From the NCBI GenBank assembly GCA_002102555.1, contig MCFL01000003.1, forward strand, positions 434,001 through 498,000: a DNA stretch of 64,000 bases, given 5' to 3'. The notes under the pieces were generated by a model. It saw nothing but the letters and a program-made list of their open reading frames with translations. It made no database searches and had not been told where the DNA came from. Shown here piece by piece: positions 34,801 through 45,637 of this stretch; the first letter of the stretch is position 1, and each line of letters begins with the position of its first letter. A program made the position numbers and the translations under genes. The DNA comes from Catenaria anguillulae PL171 (taxonomy: Eukaryota; Blastocladiomycota; Blastocladiomycetes; Blastocladiales; Catenariaceae).

Positions 34801-35952
34801 CCATGTCAAGTGCTTCTTCTACATCGTTGACACCAGTGAGGTCATTCTCGGCGGCAGCGTCATCAAGTCAGCCTCTGTCATCCTTCTCTATCTTTTCCTC
34901 ATCCTCGCATGGTGGCGCACCCGCACCTGCACCTCCACGCCCAACGGATGCGTCGCTCGCCAGGTCTCGTCGACTGGCGGACTGGCGCAGTCCTCTGCCC
35001 CCGCTCCTCCTCGGTCCAAACTCGCAAAGTTTATTCAAAAGAAGCAGTCGGCCCCAGCTGCGCCGGCCACCAACGCTGCCGCGCCTCCGCCACCGGCCAA
35101 GCGCGCACGCACCGGTGCATTCAACATCATCGACATTTGCAACCAAACAACCAACGCTACGCCGCCCATTCCACAAGCTGGAACCTCATCGTCTCGAGGG
35201 GCAGCAGCTGCGGGCAGCGGAAAGTATCGCGATCGTCTCCAGTCTGGTCTGGGTGCCGATGCAACCGGGCAGTTTGATGAAGCGGTGCTCAAGTACAAGA
35301 AGGGCGGGTTGAGTGTTGATGGGCTGATGGATCTGGTTTGTTTTTGCGCTCTTTTCGTTCTTTCTTCGGGTAAACGGTTCGCGACTTGTGTGTGCCTTGT
35401 TGCCAGCCAGATTTTTGAGCTTTTTGCGGCAGCCAAGAGCGCAGACCTCTTTCGCGGGTTCACCGACTATCTGCCCAAAGACAAGCAGCGGTATTGGAAA
35501 CGGCGAATCAACACGTACAGTACGTAACTTTTGGTGCCTCACTTCGATACTCCCTCGAGCTAACTGCTACATATTTACACTGCATCATCTCCACTGATTA
35601 GTGAAGTGCAATGCCGAGATCTACTTTCCTGGTACACACACTTTTCCTACTCTTTTTAGTACGCACATGGCTGCCAACCGTTGAATCTCACCGTCCTCAT
35701 GGTCCAGACTTGAAAAATCCCATTAACAAACACCCTCAATCCCCTCGTTGCCGTGTCTGCGGCTCTGCCAAAATGTCCAATCCCCACTTGCACAAGACTT
35801 GCAAACATGTCCTTTGCCTTGGCTGCTGGTACACGGGCCCAATGTCGCTCGACTTGCTCCCTGAGTGCCCGTTTCGCGATTGCAACACTCGTATTCATTC
35901 TCGGTCACAGCTCAAACCAATTGTTATCATTTTGGAAAAGAAGAATCCGTAA
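31842..35952 (+). CDS. RTEL1: RTEL1 helicase with PIP-like, harmonin-like and RING modules (two apparent frameshifts)
   Basis: Eleven exons: 31842-31943, 32051-32081, 32159-32201, 32274-32359, 32431-32566, 32633-32775, 32845-32908, 32973-35335, 35411-35519, 35602-35631 and 35660-35952. About 1,133 residues result if two single bases are restored (about 33055 and about 34960). XPD-type Fe-S helicase motifs run in order: FPYDAYPIQ, Walker A ESPTGTGKT, RVYYTSRTHSQLTQV, four Fe-S cysteines (EFLCVNP, MCRRLV, GGCTQ, YCPFY), DEAH (FDEAHNLESV), LASGTLSP, VSEGIDF and QAIGRVIRHRNDYG. The C-terminus has a PCNA-box-like KLAKFIQKKQ (about 35020), a harmonin-N-like domain (about 35240-35510) and a terminal C4-type RING (CRVCGSAK, CKHVLCLGCW, CPFRDC). 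RTEL1 dismantles D-loops, G-quadruplexes and T-loops. Yeasts lack it, so it supports a non-Dikarya host. Confidence 0.9.
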
Positions 35953-36104
35953 ATTTCGCTATGTGTAAAGTATAACGTTGATATCAAGACTTGACGAAAG
36001 CTTGACTAGAAACAAAAACGATACGAGGGGGGTTATGTACAATCTAGCGATCGAGGCGGGCAACAAAGGATACAGACAAAAGGTGGAGAGTCAATCGTGC
36101 CGCA

Positions 36105-38345
36105 TTACACTCGAGTTTCTGCCCTGGCTGCCTGACTTGCCGCCGACCCGTCGGCTACCGCCGCTTGGCTCAACCTCTTTCTGACCCACCCTTCCAACCC
36201 GCCCTCACGCATCAGCTCCTGTGCAATCTTTCCGACCCTGGGAATGGCATATTCGACCCTCTGCTCGCCCTTGGACACCACCACCTTGCCCTCCTCCAAC
36301 CGAACTTCGGCCACCCACCCTGTCCGCACACTCAACTTCTGCCTGCCAAACTCGCTCGCCGCGTCCTTGACTAACGCAGGCGCCTCCAGCACCAGCAAGC
36401 CATTATTCAACGCGTTGCGCTTGAATGTCTCGCTCGCGCTTCCCGCCAGCACAAGCCTGACACCTGCGGCCTTGAGCGCCGTGGCGGCTTGCTCGCGCGA
36501 CGAGCCCGTACCGAAGTTGAAGCCTGCAAGCAAGATGGTTCCGGCCGAGGAGGGAGACGCGTTGAGCAGACTTGGAAACGCCGGATCGTAATTTTCCATG
36601 ACAACGGCCGCCATTTGTGCGGCCGTCAGCGAGTCTTGGTACGTGTATTTGCCTGGGTAGATGCCGTCCGTGTTGAGGTTGTCTTGGTGGCAAAAGACGA
36701 GCGGCGCGCGGATCGTGCGTGCTGGACTGGTGGCGGAATCGACGGTGGTAGTGCAGGGCGTGGAAACCACGGGTTGAGGTGCAGATGGCGCTGCCGCAAT
36801 GAAGAAGAGGGCGATCCGTCCATTTCTTGACCAACTAACCGGAGCGTGCCTGTACGCGACCGCCTCACCAGCTCGGCATACTCTGGCAGCGTGGGGACCG
36901 CAATCTCGCCCTTGAGTGCCGACGCCATCACGACGGCCGGCGAGGCAAGGTAAGCTTGCGCATTGGGCGAGCCCATGCGCCCCTTGAAGTTGCGGTTTGT
37001 GGCTGAAATGCCGACCTCGCCGTCCTTGAGCAAGCCCATACCCAACCCAACGCACGGTCCACATCCAGCGGGCAGTGGAATGGCGCCAGCTTGCATCAAG
37101 ACCTGCCAATCGCCACGTGCTTGTGCCTCTTGCTGAACCTTGGTACTGGCTGGCGCCACGTAAAACTCGACGCCGGGAGCCACCTTGGCATCTTTGCCAG
37201 CGGCGCGCACCACGTGTGCGGCGAGCGCCAGGTCTCAACACGTGAATTGACACACGACACGAGATAAGCCTTGTGGATCTTGATGTGCTGCGCAGCCAAC
37301 TCGACCACAGGCGTCGCCACCTTGACGCTGTTTGGCCCACTCACGTAAGGTTGCATGCTCGCCAAGTCGAGTGTCAGTCGCTTGGCATACTGCGCATCTG
37401 GGTCGGCCACCAGAGGCTCGGCTTGAATCTGGTCAACGACCGCCGGCGTCAGCCTCGGATGATCATGGCGTGCGTGCTTGCGCAACCACTGGATCGTCTT
37501 GTAGTCCACGGAAACACGCCCGCAAGTGCGCCCCACTCGGTCGTCATGTTTGCAACCGCCAGGCGCTCGTCCACGCTCAAATGCGAGACGCCATCGCCGC
37601 CAAACTCGACGGCCGCGTTGAGCACCTGGTTGGCCTTGAAGTGTGCACACAGCGCCAGAATCACGTCCTTGCCCGTAACGCCTCTGGGTGGCGCCCCGCG
37701 CAGCTCCACGTGGACGACGCGAGGGACTTGCCACCACGTCTGGCCCGTACACCAGATGGCGGCAGCGTCAGTGCGAACAATGGGTGTGCCAAGACACCCG
37801 AGCCCGCCGTACATGTTGGCGTGCGAGTCCGAGGCGACTGTCAGCGTGTAGGGCAGGGCATAGGCCTCTTCGACCATTGTTTGGTGGCCAATACCGCGGC
37901 CGGGCGGGTAGTAGTCGATGCCGTGGCGGTGCGCAAAGTCGCGGATGGTGGTGTACTTTGCGAGGTTGGTGGGTGATGTGTTTTGGACGTCGTGGTCAAT
38001 GGCAAAAACGGGCTGGCGCGGGTTGAAGATGCGCTGTGGGTTGATTGCCTTGTACTTTGACAGGACGGCGGCCGTGTTATCGTGGGTGAGGACGTGATGC
38101 GGCTGGATCGAGACAAAGTCGCCTTGGCGGACGAGGCCTGGCGAGGCGCCCACGGTGTAGCGCTGCACAATCTTTTCAATGAGCGTTTGGCCGCCAGAGC
38201 TGCTGCTACTGCTGCCCGTGCTGCCTGGCAAATGTGACCCGGAGACAGTGGCGAGGCGGCGGTGAGTCCAGCTCGTCGCCGTTGGTAGACGTTGAAGCGA
38301 GAATGGGTAGGGCGATGGTCGCGCCGTGATCCGTGGCAGAGTCAT
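36105..38345 (-). CDS. LYS4: Homoaconitase, mitochondrial (two apparent frameshifts)
   Basis: Catalyses conversion of homoaconitate to homoisocitrate in the alpha-aminoadipate route to lysine. Exons 38345-36856 and 36790-36105 join in phase to about 725 residues only when one base is restored at about 37510 (VFP to VDYKTIQWL) and one at about 37234 (NSRVE to DLALAAHVV). The N-terminus is an Arg/Ser/Thr-rich presequence. Core motifs follow: [41 protein letters not shown] and [14 protein letters not shown]. The Fe-S cysteines appear as SCVNSR and CGPCVG. The swivel domain starts [20 protein letters not shown] and includes [15 protein letters not shown]. The two breaks lie in well-conserved sequence with no sign of decay elsewhere. 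The pathway is essentially fungal, which helps place the host. Confidence 0.9.
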
Positions 38346-38977
38346 GATAGAGTGTCACTTGGTACAATAATGGCCAGCGTGCGTCAGCAATCACAGGACG
38401 AGGCGAAGCGTGGGAACTTTGCTGCATGGATGGACTGTGGACAGACTGCAGCAGGGAATAGGGATTGCTCGAGCTTTTGTACACTCTATGCTCTCCCTCA
38501 TCATCAATCCGGCGCAGCGCGTGTGGTGATGATGATGGATTGGAGTCAGCGATTCAAATTCATCAGTGATTCCACAGCACAGCGATGCGATGAAAACCCA
38601 TTCACCTGTCCTCTGTCCGCACTTGTTGCCAAGTCAAGAATGATGCATGATCATGAAGATGTGTAATTACTAACGAGAATTATCTTGCGACCATTTTCAA
38701 CAGAGATGCGAGGTGAAGGAATAAGGAATGGTCAAAAAGCGAAGCGGGAAGAGGAACAAAAGTTTAGAGGCAGCTAGCCTGATAGAACTGAATAAGGAAC
38801 GACGGAGGCTCGAGGATGGCGGAGTGAGAAGAAGAAAACGGGAAAAAAATGCAAAGAAAACGATTGCCAATACACGATGGAAACAAAAGAGGGAAACATG
38901 AACACAAAACACACAAAACTTGCGCTTCGAGAGAGAGATGCATACCTACCTCAACCTGACAAAGCAAACATCCACCT
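38346..38977. other. Intergenic region NUP98 - LYS4
   Basis: About 630 nt between two minus-strand genes. The left half is purine-rich with many short aagagg/gaaaa runs, likely the NUP98 3' UTR. No gene is seen. Confidence 0.4.
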
Positions 38978-41900
38978 TCAACTGCTCCCGCTCTTGCCAT
39001 AATCGACCGTAAACGTCCAAACCCCGTTCCGCCCGTCGTAGCTCTCAAAGACAGTCCCCGGTGCCTTCTTCAACCTTGCCACAAACGTTTGCATGGTGGG
39101 ATCATCCGCTGGCAACCCGACCATAGCCTGCCGAGTCGCCTTGGACCTGGGGAACTTGTTACGCAACGTGACGCGGCATTTGACCTTGAGCCCCTGACCC
39201 TCAACGGGCACTTGGTTTGCGGGCACGTCGGCATACAAGAGCAACTCGCCCGGGACAATGCTCACATACTTGCCGCACAAATCCGTCAACTTGATGCCCG
39301 TCAAATCCACGGGCTCGAGGAACTCGACCTTGCCGTGCTCGTGATGGGTAATGGTCAAGTTGCGCACGGCGCTCAGCTGTGCAGGCGAATAGGCTTGCAG
39401 TTCCGTCAACACGGGCGACACCTCGTAACCTTGCGCAGGCAAAATCGACGGCGGGGCGAGCCCACGCGTTACAACGCCCGCACGTGGCGGCTTGCTGGGC
39501 GTTTGCGCGGGCGTTTCAGGGGCCGCACGGCTCGTTGCAAACATGGACTCGTCGGCGGCGGCGGCGGGTGCCCCGGGCCGGCGCGGAACGGCAAATCCAC
39601 CATCGTTGGCCTTGCTGGTGCCCGCAGGCGCAGACCCGTAAACTTGCTTCCAATCCACCTTCTTGGCAGATGCACGCGGCGTAAACACACTCGGCGGCAA
39701 CCCACCCGACTCGCTCATGGTACTCATGCCCAAGCCAGACCGCGGCGTCGCTAACCGCGCGCTTGCCGTTGTGTCCGACGTGCCATTGACCGAGCTCGAG
39801 AAGGTCGACGAGACAGACGCAGCGCCCGAGTTTGGCTTGGAGAAGGACGACGTCTCGTGAAAGCCGGCCATGCGCAGCTTGTTGCGGGTGACTTGCGAGG
39901 GCGCCATGCGTGTCAGCGACGACGTGGCGGCCGCAGCGGCGCGCGTGGCTTCTTCGTGGATGCTCAGGCGGTTGGCGTCGAGCAAGCGTGCACCGAGCGG
40001 GTTTTCTTTGAGTGATTTGACGACCGAGTCGGGGACGAGATCGAACAAGGGTGTTTGGCCATAGGGCCGCTGGTCGACCGAGGCGGTGAGGACGGCTTGT
40101 TGTTGCTGGAGCTGGAGCTGTTGCTGTTGTTGGAGCGATGCGCCAAACGCGCCGGCCTGCTGTTGTTGTTGCTGAGCGCCCATCAATCCACCGCCAAATC
40201 CACCGCCGAATGCATTGGTCGTCAATCCTCCACCAATCGCAGGCTGTGCAGTGCTCGCGCCGCCAAAGCCCGTGAATCCGCCCGCCAAGGAAGTGCCGGG
40301 AGCAGCAGCGCCACCAAAGCCCGTCAAGCCCGTGGTACCAGGCGCTCCCGCACCGGCGCCGAACCCGGTTGCACCAAATCCAGTTGTGGCCGGCTTGTTG
40401 AGCGCGTTTGCGCCACCGCCAAAAGCAAATGTACCTGCGGCTCCCGGCGCAGTCGACGCCGCACCCGCACCGAAAAGACCGCCGGCCGCTGGCGCCTGCG
40501 TCGTCGGGGTCGCGCCTGCATTGCCAAACCCAAACCCAGCAGCGGGCTTGGCCGCGCCAAGGCCACCAAACCCACCGGTCGCGGGCTGGGCGGCCGCGCC
40601 GAATGGGGACGCTGCAGGCGTGCTCGTGGCGGGCTGTGCGCCGCCAAATCCAAACCCACCGGCCGCGGGCTGTTGCTGTTGGTTCGATGCAGCTCCAAAG
40701 CCGCCGAATCCGCCGGCCGCGGCTGCTGGGCTGTCGCGCCAAAACCCGTGGTGGCAGGCTGTTGTTGCTGCTGTTGAGCACCACCAAATCCAAATCCAGT
40801 GGTACCACCTGCTTGCGCCGCGTTGCCAAACAGACCTGTACCAGTGGTGCCGGCTCCAGCACCAAACAGGGGCTTGTTTTGCGTGGCGGCAGCGCCAAAG
40901 CCAGAGGTGGCAGGCTGCTGTTGTTGGTTGGCGCCAAACCCAAAGCCGGCAGGTTGCTGCGCTGGCTGCTGCTGCTGCTGCGTGTTACCTGTATATACCG
41001 AAGAGATATGTGAGCAAGTGTTATTCTTCAACTATTTCAGAAGTCAACATCGACCGAACCCAAACCAGTCGTCGCTGGTTGCTGGCCAGCGTTTGCGCCA
41101 ATCCGCCAGTGGCTCCAGCACCGAATCCGCCCGCAGCGGCGCCAAATGCACCGGCACCCGCGCCGAACCCCGTGGTCGCGGGCTGCTGCGTTGTAGCACC
41201 AAACGCACCAGTCCCGCCCGTGCCAAACGCACCAGTGGTAGCACCCGCCCCAAACGCAGGCTTTGCCCCAAAGGCACCGCCAGCACCAGCACCGAATCCG
41301 GTTGCCCCAGCCCCAAATGCGCCCGTGCCCTGTGCCTGCTGATTCTGCGTGTTGCCAAACAAGCCACCGGCGGCTCCCGGCTGTTGCTGGGCACCGCCAA
41401 ACCCAAACCCGGTCGTGCCCGCACCTTGGCCGGCCCCGAATCCGGTCGCGCCAGGCTGCTGCTGGCCCGATGCGCCAAACGTCGCCACAGATGCGGCGCC
41501 CATGCCCGTGCCTGGGTGGGTGCGGCCCATCTTGTAATCTTGCATGCGCAGCTCCTCAACGGAAAAGTCGCGGTAAGCGGGCATGAGCGTGATCGAGTGG
41601 TAGTTGCACGAGTCGGCGCCGTTAGTTTCGCGCGTCACAGTGTATTTCGGATCGCCAGTGCCGCGGTTTTGCGCGGGGCCCGCAGATAAGCCTGTGGTGG
41701 AAGCGCCAAAAGTGGAGTTGCCAAATGTGGATTGGCCCAGAGTTGAGGCGCCAAATGCGTTGGGGGCAGCGGTGGATGCCCCGAATGCTGTCGACAGAAT
41801 TCGAGGTAAAGGAATGTCAGCCGTAAGGTGATTATGTGCGAACGATTGCAAGATACCAAGAAAAAGTAACATACCGCCCGTGCCGCCGCCAAGCGTGCTT

Positions 41901-42410
41901 GCACCAAACCCGCCCGTCGCTCCCGCTCCAGCACCACCAAAAGCGCCCCCACCAAACCCGGTGGTCGCACCCGTGTTGCTCGCGCCACCTCCAAACAATC
42001 CGCCACCAGGCTGCTGTTGAGTGTTTGCTGCCCCAAACGCCGTGCCGCCAGCACCGCCAAAAGCAGTTGTAGCGCCGCCCGTCCCGCCAAAGCCGCCGAA
42101 CGCGCCACCGGCACCTGGCTGCTGGGCGCCAGCGCCGAATGCACCGGCGCCGCCAAAGGCGTTGGCGCTGGGTTGGTTGGATGCGGCACCAAAGGCGCCA
42201 CCGGCGGGTTGTGCGCCAAATGCACCGCCGCCTGGTTGCGCTGCGCCAGCTCCAAAGCCTCGATGGACAAAGAATGGGCGGTGGACTAAGATCAGGATCG
42301 GGATCGGGTGGTCTATGGTGAAAAGAGCATGGGTGGAACGTACTGAAGGCGGATTGCTGCTGTTGTTGATTGGCTGCGCCGAATCCGGCACCAGCCCCGA
42401 ACATGGCCAT
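38978..42410 (-). CDS. NUP98: FG nucleoporin, NUP98/NUP116 type (two or three apparent frameshifts)
   Basis: Exons 42410-42344, 42258-41875, 41787-about 41055 (or 41066) and 40988-38978; about 1,065 residues. Long FG/GLFG repeat arrays flank a GLEBS motif (about 41540-41660: GTGDPKYTVTRETNGAD, RDFSVEELRMQDYKMGR) that binds the Rae1/Gle2 export factor. The C-terminal half carries the Nup98 autopeptidase-fold domain (HHEHGKVEFLEPVDL, LCGKYVSIVPGELLLYADVP, PTMQTFVARLKKAPGTVFES, GVWTFTVDYGKSGSS), which anchors to the Nup82 or Nup88 complex. The HF^S/T cleavage motif is absent at its end, so it should not self-cleave and no Nup96 part follows, as in yeast Nup100/Nup116. The frame slips by one missing base at about 41101 and about 40720, and possibly at about 41063. 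Confidence 0.88.
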
Positions 42411-42795
42411 CTTGTGGGTTGCGTAGAGTCTTTGCGAAGGTGCGTGGAGGTGTGATCTCGAGGACAGATGAGAGTTTAGTTGGCGTCGACGGAGGCGGAT
42501 CCGTGTCAGTCGCGGCCTTTGGACGGTGGAAAAACGCTTGGTGTCGTGAGCTTGAAGGCGATTGCCGTGCGTTGCGCTGTGTTTCGTTGAGTTTGTTTAT
42601 TTAATACGACAAAACGTTGGCATGTCACTTGCAAAACACAGACTTTGAAATCATTGATCGAGCGTCACCAATCGAGTCACACGTGACACTGTGCCAAGGC
42701 CGCCGATCGAAAACGCGTGCCGCATTATGGCTGTCATGCATCTGGTTTGATTGTTTTTTTATCCATGTGCAGCGCCAACACTGCCTTCTTAGCAA

Positions 42796-43815
42796 ATGCC
42801 AACGCACGACTGGCGAGGCTTGCCGGTAAACCAGCCCCCACCAACATCCCTATGCGCTCCGACCAGCAAGTCCTTCAATTCAACTGGCCCGCGATGTAAA
42901 TCTTACGCAACTCTACTCGCGCCGCGTCGTCAACTTCCGCCGTTTTGCGACAAGGATTGCGTCCTCAACTCGCACGTTGCCCAGTACATCTGCATCGCGG
43001 CCGCTCCGTCGCTGCCACCCGGTCTCAACTTGGCCGAGATCTTCTCGGATCCGCCTTCTGGCCCGGTCGGCAACAACCCGTTCAACGTCAACGAGCCCGC
43101 CCGCCTGCGCTTGATCCAAGCCCCGCTCAAGTCCATCGCAAGTTACAAGACTGCCAACAACGAGAAGGTACTTGGTCCCCGTTTTCACTTGTTTGCCCAG
43201 CGTGCTCTGCTCACACATCCGTTCTTCGTTATCGGCGGCAGTTGCCTGATCCGCAACCTCTCGGTAATGTACAACACCAAGCAAAAGGCCAAAAAGAAGT
43301 TCGACTATATCCCCGAACGCTTCCGTGCCCACCTCATCGACGATGGCGCCGCCTTTGACCCCAAGCGGGCCGCCAAGAAGGGGCAAGAATCCCCAGCCAT
43401 CACCAGGCCGATTGTTCGTTGGCACCGTATGCGCAAGGTTGTCGCGGCCTACTCCAACTATTGTGTCATGGCCGGGATTGGGCATATTGAGGTCACCGAC
43501 CAGACGTTGAAGGAAGCATGTCAGTAGGGTGCCAAACTGCTGTACCACGACAACGCCCACAAGGCCGAGTGTCAGTTTGATGGCTTCAAGCCCACGAGTC
43601 ACTTCGTCGGTGCCATTGTTGAGGATGCTACCAAGGCCTTCAACCTTGCCAAGCGCTCTTCCAAGACGGGCGAAATGCATATGTCTCACCTTTCGCAATC
43701 CCGAGGCGCGCAATTTTGGGCACGATATCGGTGCGCTTTGGCCAAGCACGAATCGCAAGCTGCCAAGTCAGCCAAGTCGTCTCAGTGCCCTCTCTGCTTT
43801 GGTTGGCCAGTAAGT
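42796..43815 (+). pseudogene. Unrecognised reading frame interrupted by an in-frame TAG
   Basis: One frame is open from 42796 to a TAG at 43525-43527, and the same frame continues open and protein-like to about 43812, ending at a possible GTAAGT donor. The text reads naturally across the stop: VTDQTLKEACQ, stop, GAKLLYHDNAHKAECQ. Upstream, a neighbouring frame (VNLTQLYSRRVVNFRRF) seems to continue into this one (CDKDCVLNSHVAQYIC) by a one-base slip near 42945. Composition is like coding DNA, with basic patches and several Cys/His, but I recognise no family and see no signal peptide or membrane helix. It could be a decayed gene, a remnant of a mobile element, or a real gene with a missed intron or a base error at the stop. 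Confidence 0.4.
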
Positions 43816-45637
43816 GTTGTTGGTCCATGACGCTTGTTGTGGTGCTTGTCCTGTTTGTCTCACTGCAGTCGTCTTTTTTGTGTGTGTGCGTATTCCTCTG
43901 GTCGATTTCTTTGACGTCCAAGGAACCGCGAGCCGCTGCGGCCGCAAGCGTACCCAACTGGCGCTTGCGTGACCTTATGTTCCCGAAGTCACATGCAGTA
44001 TGGGTTGGTCTACCCAAGAGCAAGGAGACTGGACGAAAGGATGCCATGGCCACGGACCGAGTGTTGCTGAGTTCTTCGATGTTACGCAATCTTGTTGCTG
44101 TCAGTCATCATGGATTTCATCCAATCCGGCACCGATTCGCTCCATGACCGCTCACACCGACATACAGTATACTTGACTGAACCCAAAAGTGCTGTGCCAG
44201 TCCATTTGACGCGCGTTTCCTCAAAAGTCCACGACAACTCGCCCTCGACCTGCGAATCCCACTTGCATGCCATCATCAGCACATTGTTTATCCAACTCTG
44301 GCGCAAGCGACATTGGTCCTAGTGCCCGTGCGCTGACCCTGGGCAACAATTGACGCCGTAAGCTATGCAGCCGGCCGCCGCTATGAGTTCATTGGGTCAG
44401 TTCTCACCAGATGCGCCCGCCACTGCCTTGCACGCTCAAGCCGGCGCAACAACTCGCCATTCTCCCGTCCCGCAAGCAACCAGAGCAACTTTGGCTGTGG
44501 GATGAAGGTGACACTGAGTTTGTCGCGCCAAGCGTTGCAACAGTCGATGCAACACGAGTCCGCTGTGTTGCTGTTGCATTGCTTTGTTTTTTGTTCTTTT
44601 GCCTTGGTACTACACAATTTATTCTTTCTTTGGGATGCGTGGGTCAAGTCCACAAACCCACTGGAATCGTCCAAGCACGGAAAGCTTGCGCCAAACGCCA
44701 AACGGATGGAGCTTTTGACTGAGAGCTTTCTATGGGTCATGAGGTCAGCGCTCAAGAACCAACAATCTCTTGCCTGGTCGTATCATGGGCACTTGCCATC
44801 ATTGGATGAGCCTCGGAAGGTCTTGCGTGCTCCATGACTGCAGCACTTGGCCTTTGCAGGAACAGCTCACACATGAATGGCGCTGTTTTGCTATGTGGAT
44901 TGTCCCGCGTCGGCTCAGCCTGCGGCGGCAAAGCCCAAAGTTGCCCGAGCGGCGCACCGCCATGATAGTGCAGTTGCTTCGTTGGAGGACCGTTGCATTA
45001 GCAATGACGGACGGATATGAGGACCTGAACCGCCTTTCATGACGGCGTGGATGGGGAGAATGGGAGCTAAGCTTCCAATCAGCCATCTGTTCGTGATCAT
45101 GGTGGATCGGTCCAGACAAAGCCAACCGGATCCAACAAGAACAAATTGCTGACGCAAGGCATGGAAGGGCTTGAGCACGTGGGGATTGCGCAATGCTTGA
45201 TGGTCAGTTGCGCCATCGCGAGACAATGTTTGGCTGCAGGTTGAGACATTGACAACATCAACAAGAAAATGCGATGCTGTGATTGGCTGGCTTGCCCTCT
45301 ATCCGCGGGGTGGGCCGAAAAATTGACACGATACCTTGAGCAGCAAGCCTCACCAGTCGCGTGCTCGCGGCAGTGCGCGGTTCGAGATCAAGCGAACAGC
45401 TCATTCTGCAGTGCGCTGGCATTTGCTGAGCAAGCGAAGCAGCATTCGTTTGTGTTCTTGGAGTTGCACAGTTGCACCTGCTTGCGCAGACAAGCAGGCA
45501 GGCACCGGCAGTACAAAAGGCACCGACCACCCCCGTGCCTTCTCTTTCCCCAGCGGGTTCATCCCCAACCCCGTCACCCACTCGCAACTGCTCTGTATTG
45601 CTTGTCCTGACCGCCGTCCCCCCCTACATTCACCACC
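43816..45637. other. Long intergenic region before the SAM synthetase gene
   Basis: About 1.8 kb without a supportable gene. Short open frames exist on both strands around 44381-44837. The minus-strand end LLWLLAGRENGELLRRLERA (about 44400-44500) looks faintly protein-like but has no recognisable start or partner exon. Two TCATGA palindromes occur (44737, 45037). The last 300 nt form the SAM synthetase promoter and 5' UTR. Confidence 0.4.

Noticed and set aside
9655-41102. Programmed -1 ribosomal frameshifting as the cause of the frame breaks
   Set aside because: The sites share no X-XXY-YYZ slippery heptamer, occur in unrelated conserved genes and are too many; missing bases explain them better.
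40055-42455. Long plus-strand Ala/Pro/Gln-rich frames
   Set aside because: They are shadows of the FG repeats of NUP98 on the minus strand.
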